Shown: positions 16,399 to 24,502 of the stretch, one piece after another
Position numbering within the stretch: the first letter of the stretch is position 1
Layout of the letters: each line of letters begins with the position of its first letter
Origin: Oleiagrimonas sp964608595
GTDB lineage: Bacteria > Pseudomonadota > Gammaproteobacteria > Xanthomonadales > Rhodanobacteraceae
Assembly (NCBI GenBank): GCA_964608595.1
Contig: CAZSOU010000021.1
Coordinates: forward strand, 1 to 35,204
Direction of reading: 5' to 3'
DNA: 35,204 nt
The notes under the pieces: model-generated
What the model was told of the DNA's origin: nothing
Database searches by the model: none
What the model saw: the letters and a program-made list of their open reading frames with translations, nothing else
Made by a program: the position numbers and the translations under genes

Positions 16399-19044
16399 TC
16401 AGGCGCCCTGCAATGCGCGTTGCACGATATCGCCCAGGTTTTCCGACAACTTGCCGCCGGCCAGCAATTCGGCCAGTGCCGCATGAGCGGCTTCGCGGCG
16501 CACGGGTTCGAGCTGCTTCCAGCCATTGAAGGCAGTGGCGACACGGGCGGCCATTTGCGGATTGAGCGCATCCATGGCGACAAGCTGCTCGGCGAGCAGG
16601 CGATAACCGGCGCCGTCAGCGCGATGGAAGCCACTGGGATTGGCTTGCGCCCACACGCCCAGCACGGCGCGCGCACGATTGGGGTTGCGCAACGTGAAGG
16701 CGGGATCGTCCAGCAGCGTCTTGATGCGCGCCAGCGCGCCTTCACCGGGCACGCGTGCATGCGCCGAGAACCACTTGTTGAGTACCAGCGGGTGATCGGC
16801 GAAACGCTCGCGGAAATCGGCCGATTCGGCTTCGCCGGCACCCAGCCAGAGCAGGGTCTCCAGTGCGCCGAGTCGTTCGGTCATGGTGGCCGCATCGGCA
16901 TATTGCGCCTGCGCCAGAATCGTGGCGCGCTCGGTGTCGATACGCGCCAGAAGGTTGAGCAGGCATTGTTTGAGACTGCGCCGGGCCTGATCGTCGGGCT
17001 TCAGTGAAGCGTTGCCGGGAAGGTGCAGCGCGGCGTAACGCGTGGCCAGCACGTCGGCGCCGAGATGCTCGGCGAGTGTCGTCAGAAGATGCTCGCGCGC
17101 GACATGCACGGCGGCGGGATCGTTTTCCTCGTGGCGTTCGGCCAGCACCACTTCACCCGGCGGGGTGAGCAACGTGGCCAGCAACGCACCGTCGATGGTG
17201 CTGTCGATGAACAGCGATGCCAGCGCCTGATGCCAGGCCGTCAGCGCGGCCGGCGCTTTTTCGCCGGCGCGAATGGCATCGTAGGCACGCGCAGCCAGTT
17301 GCTGGCCGGCGTCCCAGCGGTTGTAGCCGTCGGCATCGTGGCGCAGCAGCAGCGCCAACTGGTCCGGGGTGTAATCGCATTCCAGCACGGCCGGAGCCGA
17401 CAGGCCGCGCAGCAGCGACGGCACCGGCACGGCGTCGATGTCCTCGAACACGAAGCTTTCCGAGGCACTGTCGAACTCGATCACGCGCTCGTCGCCTTGC
17501 GCGGCATCCTCGCCCGCCAGGCGCAGCGGCAGCTTGCGGCCTTCCGGGTCAAACAGCGCCAGCTTGACCGGCATCGGCAGCGGAATCTTGTCGCTCTGGC
17601 CCGGAGTGACCGGCGTGCGCTGGCTGAGAGTCAGGGTATAACGGCGTGCGTCGGGGTCGTAATCGCCGCGCGCGGCCAGGCGTGGCGTACCGGCCTGGCC
17701 GTACCAGGCCAGATACGGCGTCATGTCGATGTCGTTGGCATCGCCCAGCGCGGCAAGAAAATCCTCGATGGTGGCCGCCTCGCCGTCGTGGCGCTCGAAA
17801 TACAGGTCCGTGCCGCGACGGAAACGCTCCGGCCCCAGACGCCCGGCTTCCATGCGCACCAGTTCGCACCCTTTTTCGTAGACGGTGGCCGTGTAGAAGT
17901 TGTTGATTTCGCGATATTCGGACGGGCGCACCGGATGTGCCAGCGGGCCGGCGTCTTCGGTGAACTGGGCACGGCGCAGCAGGGCCACGTCCTCGATGCG
18001 CTTCAGCGGTGCCGAGTTCATGTCGGCGCTGAAGCTGTGCTCGCGATAGACCGTGAAGCCTTCCTTGAGCGACAACTGGAACCAGTCGCGGCAGGTGACG
18101 CGATTGCCGGACCAGTTGTGGAAGTATTCGTGCGCGACCACGGCCTCGACGCGACGGAATTCGGCGTCGGTGCTGGTATCGACATCGGCCAGCAGGCAGC
18201 TGGTGTTGAAGATGTTGAGGCCCTTGTTCTCCATCGCGCCCATGTTGAAGTCATGCGTGGCGACGACGTTGAACACGTCCAGATCGTAATTGCGCCCATA
18301 GGTCTGCTCGTCCCAGCGCATGGCGCGCAACAGCGAATCCATGGCGTAATGGCACTGTTCGATGGCATCGGCCTCGGCCCACAGCGTGACCTTGACGTCG
18401 CGCCCGTCGGCGGTGGTGTAGTCGTGGCTGATGTTTTCCAGTTGCCCGGCGACCAGCGCGAACAGGTAGCTCGGCTTGGGGTGCGGATCGACGAAACGCA
18501 CCCAGTGCCGACCATCGTCCAGATCGCCGGCGCCGTCGGGATTGCCACCGGCCAGCAGCACCGGAAAACGTGCCTTGTCGGCACGCAGGGTGACGGTGTA
18601 GCGCGATTGCACGTCCGGGCGGTCGGGCATGAAGGTGATGTGACGAAAACCCTGCGCCTCGCACTGGGTCAGCAGGAAACCGGTGTCCGGCTTGCCCGAC
18701 AAATACAGACCTTCCAACGCGGTGTTGGCCGACGGGTCCAGCCGCACACGGGTTTCCAGCACGTTGCCGTCCTCGGCGCCGGGAACCGTGAGTGTCGTGT
18801 CATCGTATTCGTAGTCGCCTTCACCCAGTTCGCGGCCGTCGAGTTTCAGCGCCACCAGCTCCAGGTTTTCGCCATCCAGCGTCAGTGGGCCGTTGCCTTC
18901 GCGCTTGAGGTGCAGCTTGGCGTGCACATCGGTATGCGTGATGCCCAGATCAAAGTCGAGTTCCACCTTGTCCACGCGCCAATCGGGCGGCTGATAATCG
19001 GCCAGGCGGACGGACGGATGCTGATCATTGTGGCGTAGACTCAT
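16399..19044 (-). CDS. pepN: Aminopeptidase N (M1 family)
   Basis: PepN is the major broad-specificity zinc aminopeptidase completing cytoplasmic protein breakdown. The 881-residue length is close to E. coli PepN (870). The exopeptidase motif GAMEN is at 269-273, the zinc motif HEYFH at 305-309, and the third ligand Glu328 lies in LKEGFTVYRE. N-terminal sequence FMPDRPDVQSRYTVTLRADK and KPSYLFALVAGQL is typical. The chosen ATG (19044) begins MSLRHNDQHPSVRLADYQPP, where homology starts. It is divergent from the mutarotase gene with 83 bp between the starts. Confidence 0.96.
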   Translation of the reverse strand: MSLRHNDQHPSVRLADYQPPDWRVDKVELDFDLGITHTDVHAKLHLKREGNGPLTLDGENLELVALKLDGRELGEGDYEYDDTTLTVPGAEDGNVLETRVRLDPSANTALEGLYLSGKPDTGFLLTQCEAQGFRHITFMPDRPDVQSRYTVTLRADKARFPVLLAGGNPDGAGDLDDGRHWVRFVDPHPKPSYLFALVAGQLENISHDYTTADGRDVKVTLWAEADAIEQCHYAMDSLLRAMRWDEQTYGRNYDLDVFNVVATHDFNMGAMENKGLNIFNTSCLLADVDTSTDAEFRRVEAVVAHEYFHNWSGNRVTCRDWFQLSLKEGFTVYREHSFSADMNSAPLKRIEDVALLRRAQFTEDAGPLAHPVRPSEYREINNFYTATVYEKGCELVRMEAGRLGPERFRRGTDLYFERHDGEAATIEDFLAALGDANDIDMTPYLAWYGQAGTPRLAARGDYDPDARRYTLTLSQRTPVTPGQSDKIPLPMPVKLALFDPEGRKLPLRLAGEDAAQGDERVIEFDSASESFVFEDIDAVPVPSLLRGLSAPAVLECDYTPDQLALLLRHDADGYNRWDAGQQLAARAYDAIRAGEKAPAALTAWHQALASLFIDSTIDGALLATLLTPPGEVVLAERHEENDPAAVHVAREHLLTTLAEHLGADVLATRYAALHLPGNASLKPDDQARRSLKQCLLNLLARIDTERATILAQAQYADAATMTERLGALETLLWLGAGEAESADFRERFADHPLVLNKWFSAHARVPGEGALARIKTLLDDPAFTLRNPNRARAVLGVWAQANPSGFHRADGAGYRLLAEQLVAMDALNPQMAARVATAFNGWKQLEPVRREAAHAALAELLAGGKLSENLGDIVQRALQGA

Positions 19045-19127
19045 GGCGATGCGGCCTTGCGTGCAAGAGGATGGATTCAGGCTAACATGGGGCTTTCGCG
19101 CACGATTTCCAGTACGCCGGGGGCAAG

Positions 19128-20135
19128 ATGAGTCGTTACACCATCCGTCACGAACACCTGGGGCCATGGCCGGTGGTGGCCATGATCGACACGGTCAGCG
19201 GCACCACCGTGCGCCTGGCAAGACGCGGCGCCACCTTGCTGGAATACCTCGTGCCGCTGGCCGACCGCCTGTACGACATCGCCGACGGTTTCACCAATGC
19301 CGGCGATCTGGAATCGCTGTCCGGTGCGCATTTCGCCATCATGTGCCCGTTTGCCAATCGCGTGGCCGATGCGCGTTACACCTTTGCCGGCCGAGTGCAC
19401 GACCTGAAACCGGGCGCGAGCGACGACGACCGGCGCATCCTGCACGGTTTCGTGCGCGCGACCGATTTCGAGCTGGTGTCGGTCGATGCCGACGATGCCG
19501 GCGCCTGCGTGCGCCTGGGTACGGCCGTCATCCGCCCTGATGCGCAGCCGGGCTATCCGTTTGCGCTGGACCTGGAAGTCGCGTTCACGTTGCATCCCGG
19601 CGGACTGGATCTTGCCGCCACCATGCAGAACGTCGGCGATGCCGACGCACCGTGCTTTTTCGGCTGGCATCCGTACCTGCGCCTGCGCGAGGACGGCATC
19701 GACAACCTTGAAATCAAATTGCCGGCGCGCCAGGCCATCATGGTCGACGATGCGCTCATTCCGTTACCGGGCGACGATGCGTTCGAATCGCTGGACAGCT
19801 GCCCGGAGCTGGACTTCCGCGACTGGCAACGCCTTGGCGACCGCATCCTCGACAACGGCTTTGCCGACCCGCAAGCCGACGACGACGGGCGCATCCGCTC
19901 CCACCTGCGTGATCCGGCCAGCGGCCTCGGCGTCAGCATGTGGCAGGAATCGGGCGTGACCCAGGTCTTTACCGGCGACACCCTGACCGGCGGTGCACGC
20001 CGCCGCGCCGTGGCGATCGAACCGATGCAGGCGATGACCAATGCGTTCAATCGCGAGGAATGCCAAAAGGACATCACCTTGGCGGCCGGCGAGGAACGCA
20101 TCTTTCATTGCGGGCTGGAAGTGCATCTGCCGTGA
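19128..20135 (+). CDS. Aldose 1-epimerase family (hexose mutarotase-like) protein
   Basis: The 335-residue protein has the galactose-mutarotase fold: GTTVRLARRGATLLEYLVPL near the N-terminus, CPFANRVADARYTFAG, ILHGFVRATDFEL with a candidate catalytic His, CFFGWHPYLRL with the second His, and VAIEPMQAMTNAFN with the candidate catalytic Glu. These enzymes interconvert alpha and beta anomers of aldoses. Sequence alone does not separate true galactose mutarotase from glucose-6-phosphate 1-epimerase-like or uncharacterised relatives. No sugar catabolic genes are adjacent. The stop overlaps the GTG start of the following PLP enzyme. Confidence 0.82.
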   Translation: MSRYTIRHEHLGPWPVVAMIDTVSGTTVRLARRGATLLEYLVPLADRLYDIADGFTNAGDLESLSGAHFAIMCPFANRVADARYTFAGRVHDLKPGASDDDRRILHGFVRATDFELVSVDADDAGACVRLGTAVIRPDAQPGYPFALDLEVAFTLHPGGLDLAATMQNVGDADAPCFFGWHPYLRLREDGIDNLEIKLPARQAIMVDDALIPLPGDDAFESLDSCPELDFRDWQRLGDRILDNGFADPQADDDGRIRSHLRDPASGLGVSMWQESGVTQVFTGDTLTGGARRRAVAIEPMQAMTNAFNREECQKDITLAAGEERIFHCGLEVHLP

Positions 20136-21085
20136 ATGCCGTTCCGACGCCGGCGCAGATAGACGATGCCGCCGCACGCATCGCCGCGCATGCCCGCGTG
20201 ACGCCGGTAATGCAAAACGCGGCGCTGGATGCAATGCTCGACGCGGCGCTGCATTTCAAATGCGAACACCTGCAAATCAGTGGCGCATTCAAGTTTCGCG
20301 GCGCCTGCAACGCGGTGTGGTCGCTGGATGACGAACAAGCCGCGCATGGCGTGGTCACGCATTCGTCCGGCAACCATGGCAATGCGCTGGCCATGGCGGC
20401 TGCCACACGCGGTATCCGCGCGCATGTAGTGATACCCGAGGGCGCGGTGCGTGCCAAGGTCGACGCCATCGAAGCTGCCGGCGCCACGGTGTACCGCTGC
20501 GCGCCGACCCAGGCCGCACGCGAAACCATGTGCGCCGAGGTGCAGGCCGCCACCGGCGCCACGCTGGTCCACCCCTACGTCGATCCGTGCGTGATGGCCG
20601 GGCAGGGCACCGCGGCGCTGGAATTGATGCATCAGGCAGGTCCGCTGGACGCACTCGTCACGCCCGTCGGCGGCGGCGGTCTGGCCAGCGGTTGCGCCGT
20701 CATCGCGCACGCGCTGACGCCCGAGATCGAACTGTTCGGTGCCGAACCCGAAGGCGCCGACGATACCGCCCGATCACTGGCACGCGGCGAGCGCGTCGGC
20801 ATCCCCCGACCCGACACCGTTTGCGACGGCCTGCGCGCCACGGTGGGCGAGGTCAACCTGACCGCGCTGCGCGAGCATCACGTCGACATGCTGACCGTCA
20901 GCGACGCGGAAACCCTCGCCGCCATGAAGCTGATCTGGCAGCACCTCAAGCAGACCGTCGAACCATCCAGCGCCACCGTGCTGGCGGCATTGCTGAAACA
21001 TCGCGAACGCTTCGCGGGCAAGCGTATCGGCATCATTCTCACCGGCGGCAATGTCGACCTCGACAGCCTGTCGTGGAGCCGGTGA
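20132..21085 (+). CDS. PLP fold-type II serine/threonine dehydratase or serine racemase-like enzyme
   Basis: The 317-residue protein has the tryptophan-synthase-beta fold: PLP-binding Lys54 in ISGAFKFRGACNAV, substrate loop SSGNHGNALA (78-87), glycine loop TPVGGGGLASG and a C-terminal GIILTGGNVDLD. It is shorter than biosynthetic threonine deaminase and lacks ACT domains, so it resembles catabolic serine/threonine dehydratases and serine racemases. It starts with GTG in a GTGA overlap with the mutarotase gene, which supports translational coupling. Seven hundred bases downstream lies the biosynthetic paralogue ilvA. Whether it deaminates or racemises cannot be decided from sequence. Confidence 0.83.
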   Translation: MNAVPTPAQIDDAAARIAAHARVTPVMQNAALDAMLDAALHFKCEHLQISGAFKFRGACNAVWSLDDEQAAHGVVTHSSGNHGNALAMAAATRGIRAHVVIPEGAVRAKVDAIEAAGATVYRCAPTQAARETMCAEVQAATGATLVHPYVDPCVMAGQGTAALELMHQAGPLDALVTPVGGGGLASGCAVIAHALTPEIELFGAEPEGADDTARSLARGERVGIPRPDTVCDGLRATVGEVNLTALREHHVDMLTVSDAETLAAMKLIWQHLKQTVEPSSATVLAALLKHRERFAGKRIGIILTGGNVDLDSLSWSR

Positions 21086-21186
21086 ACGGGCAACAACCGC
21101 AACGCGGAAACGACACGTTCGTGGACGCGGGAAACGGACGTCCAGACGTCTCCTTCCGCCCATGGAAAATCCGTTTCCATTCACGC

Positions 21187-21216
21187 TTGACAAGCGTGCG
21201 AGTTTGCCACTACTTT
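21187..21216 (+). promoter_or_regulatory. Likely promoter of the ilv leader transcript
   Basis: TTGACA at 21187-21192 and TACTTT at 21211-21216 are separated by 18 bases, placing a transcription start near 21222-21224, at or just before the leader ATG at 21223. Confidence 0.5.
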
Positions 21217-21222
21217 CGCCGC

Positions 21223-21390
21223 ATGCCGCAGCATGACCGCCAGCGTCACCTCTCGTCCACCTGCGATCACGCAGTGACGGGCATCCGTGCGCCGTACCCC
21301 TGCCGTCTGCCCGAGGCCATCGTTGCCCGGAACATCATTACCGTCATTATTCCCTGCCAACGTGCGGGTCGAAGGCGCATGTCCGGGTAA
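21223..21390 (+). CDS. ilvL: ilv operon leader peptide
   Basis: A 55-codon frame ends just before an attenuator terminator. Residues 32-43 read AIVARNIITVII, with seven Ile/Val codons and one Thr in 12 positions. The following PCQRAGRRR resembles the end of the E. coli IlvL peptide (VVVIIIPPCGAALGR). The peptide therefore looks like the ribosome-stalling sensor for branched-chain amino acids. ATG 21223 would be almost leaderless from the proposed promoter; an in-frame GTG at 21274 would give about 38 codons. The Ile/Val codons lie in the loop of a CCCGGAACAT/ATGTCCGGG stem (21326-21335 with 21379-21387). Confidence 0.65.
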   Translation: MPQHDRQRHLSSTCDHAVTGIRAPYPCRLPEAIVARNIITVIIPCQRAGRRRMSG

Positions 21391-21451
21391 ACAGAGAAAC
21401 ACCTCCGAACATTCCTCAAAACCCCGCACCGGCAACGGCGCGGGGTTTTTT
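21362..21451 (+). terminator. ilv attenuator: terminator with competing antiterminator
   Basis: The terminator is CCCCGC (21422-21427) with GCGGGG (21440-21445), extended inside by CCG/CGG, followed by T6 (21446-21451). GTGCGGG at 21362-21368, directly after the Ile/Val codons, can instead pair with CCCGCAC at 21423-21429, which uses up the left arm of the terminator. This mutually exclusive pairing is the hallmark of ribosome-mediated attenuation. Confidence 0.75.
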
Positions 21452-21653
21452 GTTGCCTTCGATACCGCATCGACCAACGGAACCCCCGCATGAGCATGAC
21501 ACCACGATCAGCGCTTTTCCCGAATGCGACGGCCCGGGCACCGGCTGCGCGCGCATGCGGGCCGGCCCGTTCATCGCCGCGCGGGGCGAGACCCCCGAAT
21601 CCATGAATGCGCCGTCCTTGCCGATGTTTTGAATTCGATCCCGGAGTACCGTC
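21452..21653 (+). other. Gap between ilv attenuator and small-subunit fragment; possible ilvG scar
   Basis: In related ilvGMA operons the acetolactate synthase large-subunit gene follows the attenuator. Here only about 200 bp separate the terminator from the small-subunit fragment. One frame ends in DGPGTGCARMRAGPFIAARG and stops 22 bp before the fragment, with a faint likeness to the large-subunit C-terminus (DGP, later a Gly/Met pattern). This is too weak to call homology. No intact gene is present. Confidence 0.25.
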
Positions 21654-21788
21654 ATGAAACACACCATTTCCATCGTCTTGCACAACGAATCGGACACACT
21701 TGTGCGCGGGGTGGGTCTGTTTGCCGCGCGACGCGGCAACCACGTCATGCTTGCCGACGACGCTCCGGCGTCGATACTCGCCCCATGA
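21654..21788 (+). pseudogene. Truncated acetolactate synthase small-subunit gene (IlvH/IlvM N-terminal fragment)
   Basis: The 44-codon frame begins MKHTISIVLHNESDTLVRG, then VGLFAARRGNHVM. This matches the N-terminal beta-alpha-beta of the ACT domain of acetolactate synthase small subunits (MKHTIS-LL-NE---L-RV-GLFS-RG-N). It stops after ILAP, about half an ACT domain, whereas functional subunits have 80-165 residues. GGAG at 21642-21645 precedes the ATG. The stop overlaps the ilvA start as ATGA, so the remnant may persist because its translation couples ribosomes to ilvA. It could still be expressed as a microprotein. Confidence 0.6.
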
Positions 21789-23368
21789 ACACGCTGACCG
21801 CAATATCGCCCGCCGACACCGCAGCGGACGCGAGCATGGTCGCTCACGAGTGGTTGCTGCGCGCGCACCGCGCGCGGGTCTACGACGTGGCACACGAGAG
21901 TACGCTGGCCGATGCGCCGTTGCTGGCTGCGCGTCTGGATCGACGCGTACTGCTCAAGCGCGAAGATGAGCAACCGGTGTTCTCGTTCAAGTTGCGCGGA
22001 GCCTACAACCGCATGGTCAAACTGGATCCGGCCGAACGTGCCCGCGGCGTGGTGACGGCATCGGCCGGCAACCATGCGCAGGGCGTGGCCCTGGCCGCCG
22101 CCAGGCTGGAAATTGCCGCGGTCATCGTGATGCCGGTCACCGCGCCGCAGGTAAAAATCGACGCTGTGCGCCGCTTTGGAGGGCGTCATGTGGAGGTGGT
22201 ACTGGCCGGTGACAGCTACAGCGAAACCCAGGCGGCGGCGGAACGCTTGCAACGCGAACGCGACAGCGTGTTCGTGCATCCGTTCGACGACCCGGATGTC
22301 ATTGCCGGACAGGCCACAGTGGGCCTGGAACTGCTGCGCCAGTGCCCGCGCGACACACATGCCGTGTTCGTGCCCGTCGGCGGCGGCGGCCTGCTCGCCG
22401 GCATTGCCACCTGCATCAAGGCGGTGCGGCCGGATGTGAAGGTGATCGGCGTGCAAAGCATGGATTCGGACGCCATGGCACGCTCGTTGGAAGCCGGTGT
22501 TCGAGTGACGCTTGCCGACGTGGGCCTGTTCGCCGACGGCACCGCCGTCAAGCGCGTGGGCAAGCGCACGTTCGAACTGTGCCGGCACCACGTGGATGCC
22601 ATGGTGCGCGTGGACAACGATGCGGTCTGCGCCGCCATTGGCGACATCTACCACGACACCCGCCGCATCCCCGAACCTTCCGGCGCACTGGCGCTGGCCG
22701 GTCTCAAGCAATACGCCGCCGACCATGGCGACACCGGCACTGGCGCCCTGGTGGCCGTCGTGTCCGGAGCCAACATGAACTTCGACCGCCTGCGTTTCGT
22801 GGCTGAACGCGCGCGGGTGGGTGATGCGCGCGAAGCCGTTCTTGCCGTCACCATTCCCGAACAGCGTGGCAGTTTCCGCCGCTTTTGCGCCGCCCTCGGT
22901 TGCCACGACATCACCGAATTCAATTACCGCATCAGCCACAGCGAAAAGGCGCACCTGTTCGTCGGTATCAAGACCGGTCACGGCAGCGGGCGCGAAGCGT
23001 TGATTGCCGCCCTGCGGGCACAACACTTCGATGTGCTCGACCTCACCGCGGACGAGCTGGCCAAGTCGCACTTGCGCCACATGGTCGGCGGCCGCTCCGC
23101 ACTGGCTCACGATGAACGCTTGTACAGTTTCAGCTTTCCCGAGCGTCCCGGAGCGCTGCCGCGCTTCCTCGAGCGCATGCATCCGAACGGGAACATCAGC
23201 CTGTTCCATTACCACAACGACGGCGCCGACCATGGCCGGATACTGGTCGGTATCCAGGTGTCGAGCGATCAGCAGGCCGCACTTGAAGCATTCGTGAAAA
23301 CACTGGGATATCCACATCGAGACGAGAGCCGCAACCCGGCTTGCCGATGGCTGCTGCAGAACGGATGA
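21785..23368 (+). CDS. ilvA: Threonine deaminase, biosynthetic (IlvA)
   Basis: IlvA converts threonine to 2-oxobutanoate, the first committed step of isoleucine synthesis. The 527-residue protein has the catalytic PLP domain (Lys69 in FSFKLRGAYNRM, SAGNHAQG at 93-100, glycine loop VPVGGGGLLAG). It also has two C-terminal ACT-like regulatory domains (RGSFRRFCAALGCHDITEFNY and RPGALPRFLERMHPNGNISLFHYHND), which mark the Ile-inhibited biosynthetic form rather than catabolic TdcB. ATG 21785 overlaps the stop of the small-subunit fragment. It lies behind the ilv attenuator and is the only intact enzyme gene of this operon in the window. The gene ends 26 bp before the convergent transporter. Confidence 0.95.
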   Translation: MNTLTAISPADTAADASMVAHEWLLRAHRARVYDVAHESTLADAPLLAARLDRRVLLKREDEQPVFSFKLRGAYNRMVKLDPAERARGVVTASAGNHAQGVALAAARLEIAAVIVMPVTAPQVKIDAVRRFGGRHVEVVLAGDSYSETQAAAERLQRERDSVFVHPFDDPDVIAGQATVGLELLRQCPRDTHAVFVPVGGGGLLAGIATCIKAVRPDVKVIGVQSMDSDAMARSLEAGVRVTLADVGLFADGTAVKRVGKRTFELCRHHVDAMVRVDNDAVCAAIGDIYHDTRRIPEPSGALALAGLKQYAADHGDTGTGALVAVVSGANMNFDRLRFVAERARVGDAREAVLAVTIPEQRGSFRRFCAALGCHDITEFNYRISHSEKAHLFVGIKTGHGSGREALIAALRAQHFDVLDLTADELAKSHLRHMVGGRSALAHDERLYSFSFPERPGALPRFLERMHPNGNISLFHYHNDGADHGRILVGIQVSSDQQAALEAFVKTLGYPHRDESRNPACRWLLQNG

Positions 23369-23394
23369 CCTCGACGCGCCAAACCCCGCCGGCG

Positions 23395-24294
23395 TCAATC
23401 GCGCAACGGCGACATCGCGCGTCGCCTGCCGATCCCGCTGACGGCGACCAGGCCCACCATGATCAACACGATACCGACGATTTCCATGGCATCGGGGCGT
23501 TCATGCAGAATCACCCACGACAGCAACACCGCGGTCACCGGCACCGCCAGACTGGACAGACCGGCGACCGCGGTCGGCAGCCGGTCGACCACGAACAACC
23601 ACAACAGCCATGCCAGGCTGGACGCCAGCACGATGCTGTACAAAAGCCCGCCGATGAACGCCGACGTCCAGGCGATCGGGCGCGAAGGCACGATCAGCGC
23701 AATGACGCCCAATGCCAGTGCGCCGAACAGCATCTGCCACGTGGTGAACGACAACGGCGACGGCGCATGCAGCTGGAACATGCGCTTGCTCAATACCGTA
23801 CCCAGCGCCCAACCCACACCGCCGGCCACGGCCAGCAATGCGCTGTGCAAGCTGCCCAGGCCATGCCAGGGCTCCATCACGCAAACCAGGCCCGCCGCCG
23901 CCAGTGCCAGACCCAGCCAATGGCGTGGTGTGGGCCTTTCCCTGAGCAGCCACCATGCCAGCAGCACCACCCAGAACGGCATCGTGTAGGCCAGCAGCGA
24001 CACGTGACCGGCGCCGCCGGACACCAGCGCCCACTGCGACAGCGCCTGGAACGCCGTGGTCTGGCACAAACCCACGGCAACGGTAAGCTTGAGCGGTGTG
24101 GGTTTGAGCGATTCGCGGCGAATCAGCAACAGCGCAAACAACACCACCGCGCCGCCCAGATACCGCAACGCGGCGAAATCGAACGGACCGGCGAAGCGCA
24201 TCACCTGTTTCATCACCACCCAGCTGTACGCCCACACCAGCACCAGCACGATCAAGGCGAGCAAAGCGGAATGGCGGGCGGCAGGGCGGGGCAT
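23395..24294 (-). CDS. EamA/DMT-family transporter
   Basis: The 299-residue protein has about ten hydrophobic spans in two repeated EamA halves, for example ALLALIVLVLVWAYSWVVMK, PFWVVLLAWWLLRERPTP, then FIGGLLYSIVLASSLAWLLW and PVTAVLLSWVILHERPD. The paired RERP and HERPD sequences mark the equivalent positions of the two halves. DMT transporters of this type usually export amino acids or other small metabolites. The substrate is unknown; proximity to ilvA and the dehydratase is suggestive but not evidence. ATG 24294 gives MPRPAARHSALLAL; the upstream open frame runs through the REP pair and is not coding. Confidence 0.85.
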   Translation of the reverse strand: MPRPAARHSALLALIVLVLVWAYSWVVMKQVMRFAGPFDFAALRYLGGAVVLFALLLIRRESLKPTPLKLTVAVGLCQTTAFQALSQWALVSGGAGHVSLLAYTMPFWVVLLAWWLLRERPTPRHWLGLALAAAGLVCVMEPWHGLGSLHSALLAVAGGVGWALGTVLSKRMFQLHAPSPLSFTTWQMLFGALALGVIALIVPSRPIAWTSAFIGGLLYSIVLASSLAWLLWLFVVDRLPTAVAGLSSLAVPVTAVLLSWVILHERPDAMEIVGIVLIMVGLVAVSGIGRRRAMSPLRD

Positions 24295-24321
24295 TGGCGA
24301 AACTCGGGTTGAAGCGAAATA

Positions 24322-24404
24322 TTGCAGGAGCGCATCTTGGGCGCGATAGCCCTGTAAGTCCAGCAAAGCCTCGCGGCCATCGCGCCCAAGATGCGTTTCT
24401 GCAA
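24322..24404. repeat. REP-like inverted pair 2
   Basis: The 30 bases at 24322-24351 (TTGCAGGAGCGCATCTTGGG, then CGCGATAGCC) and the reverse complement at 24375-24404 agree at 27 positions, with a 23-base loop. The core GCAGGAGCGCATCT and tail GCGCGAT are shared with the pair at 9543-9619. It occupies the divergent gap between the transporter and tag. Confidence 0.72.
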
Positions 24405-24502
24405 CAAAAACACCGCCCGACGAGGGCACTGGATGATTGCGTTTCGGGCGAATATCCGGTGAGTGCTAGCCTGTGAAGGCTTTGTTGGAAAGAGACTGCC
24501 AC

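Noticed and set aside
16275..16841. N-terminal extension of the lipoprotein gene into pepN
   Set aside because: The lipoprotein signal peptide at MKRRLTTLLL fixes the start; the extension is antisense-like sequence within pepN's reading region.
17023..19038. 671-codon plus-strand frame opposite pepN
   Set aside because: Shadow of pepN codon bias; no recognisable protein family.
21416..23398. 660-codon minus-strand frame opposite ilvA
   Set aside because: Antisense to the conserved ilvA and its leader; low-complexity His/Gln/Val-rich composition typical of shadows.
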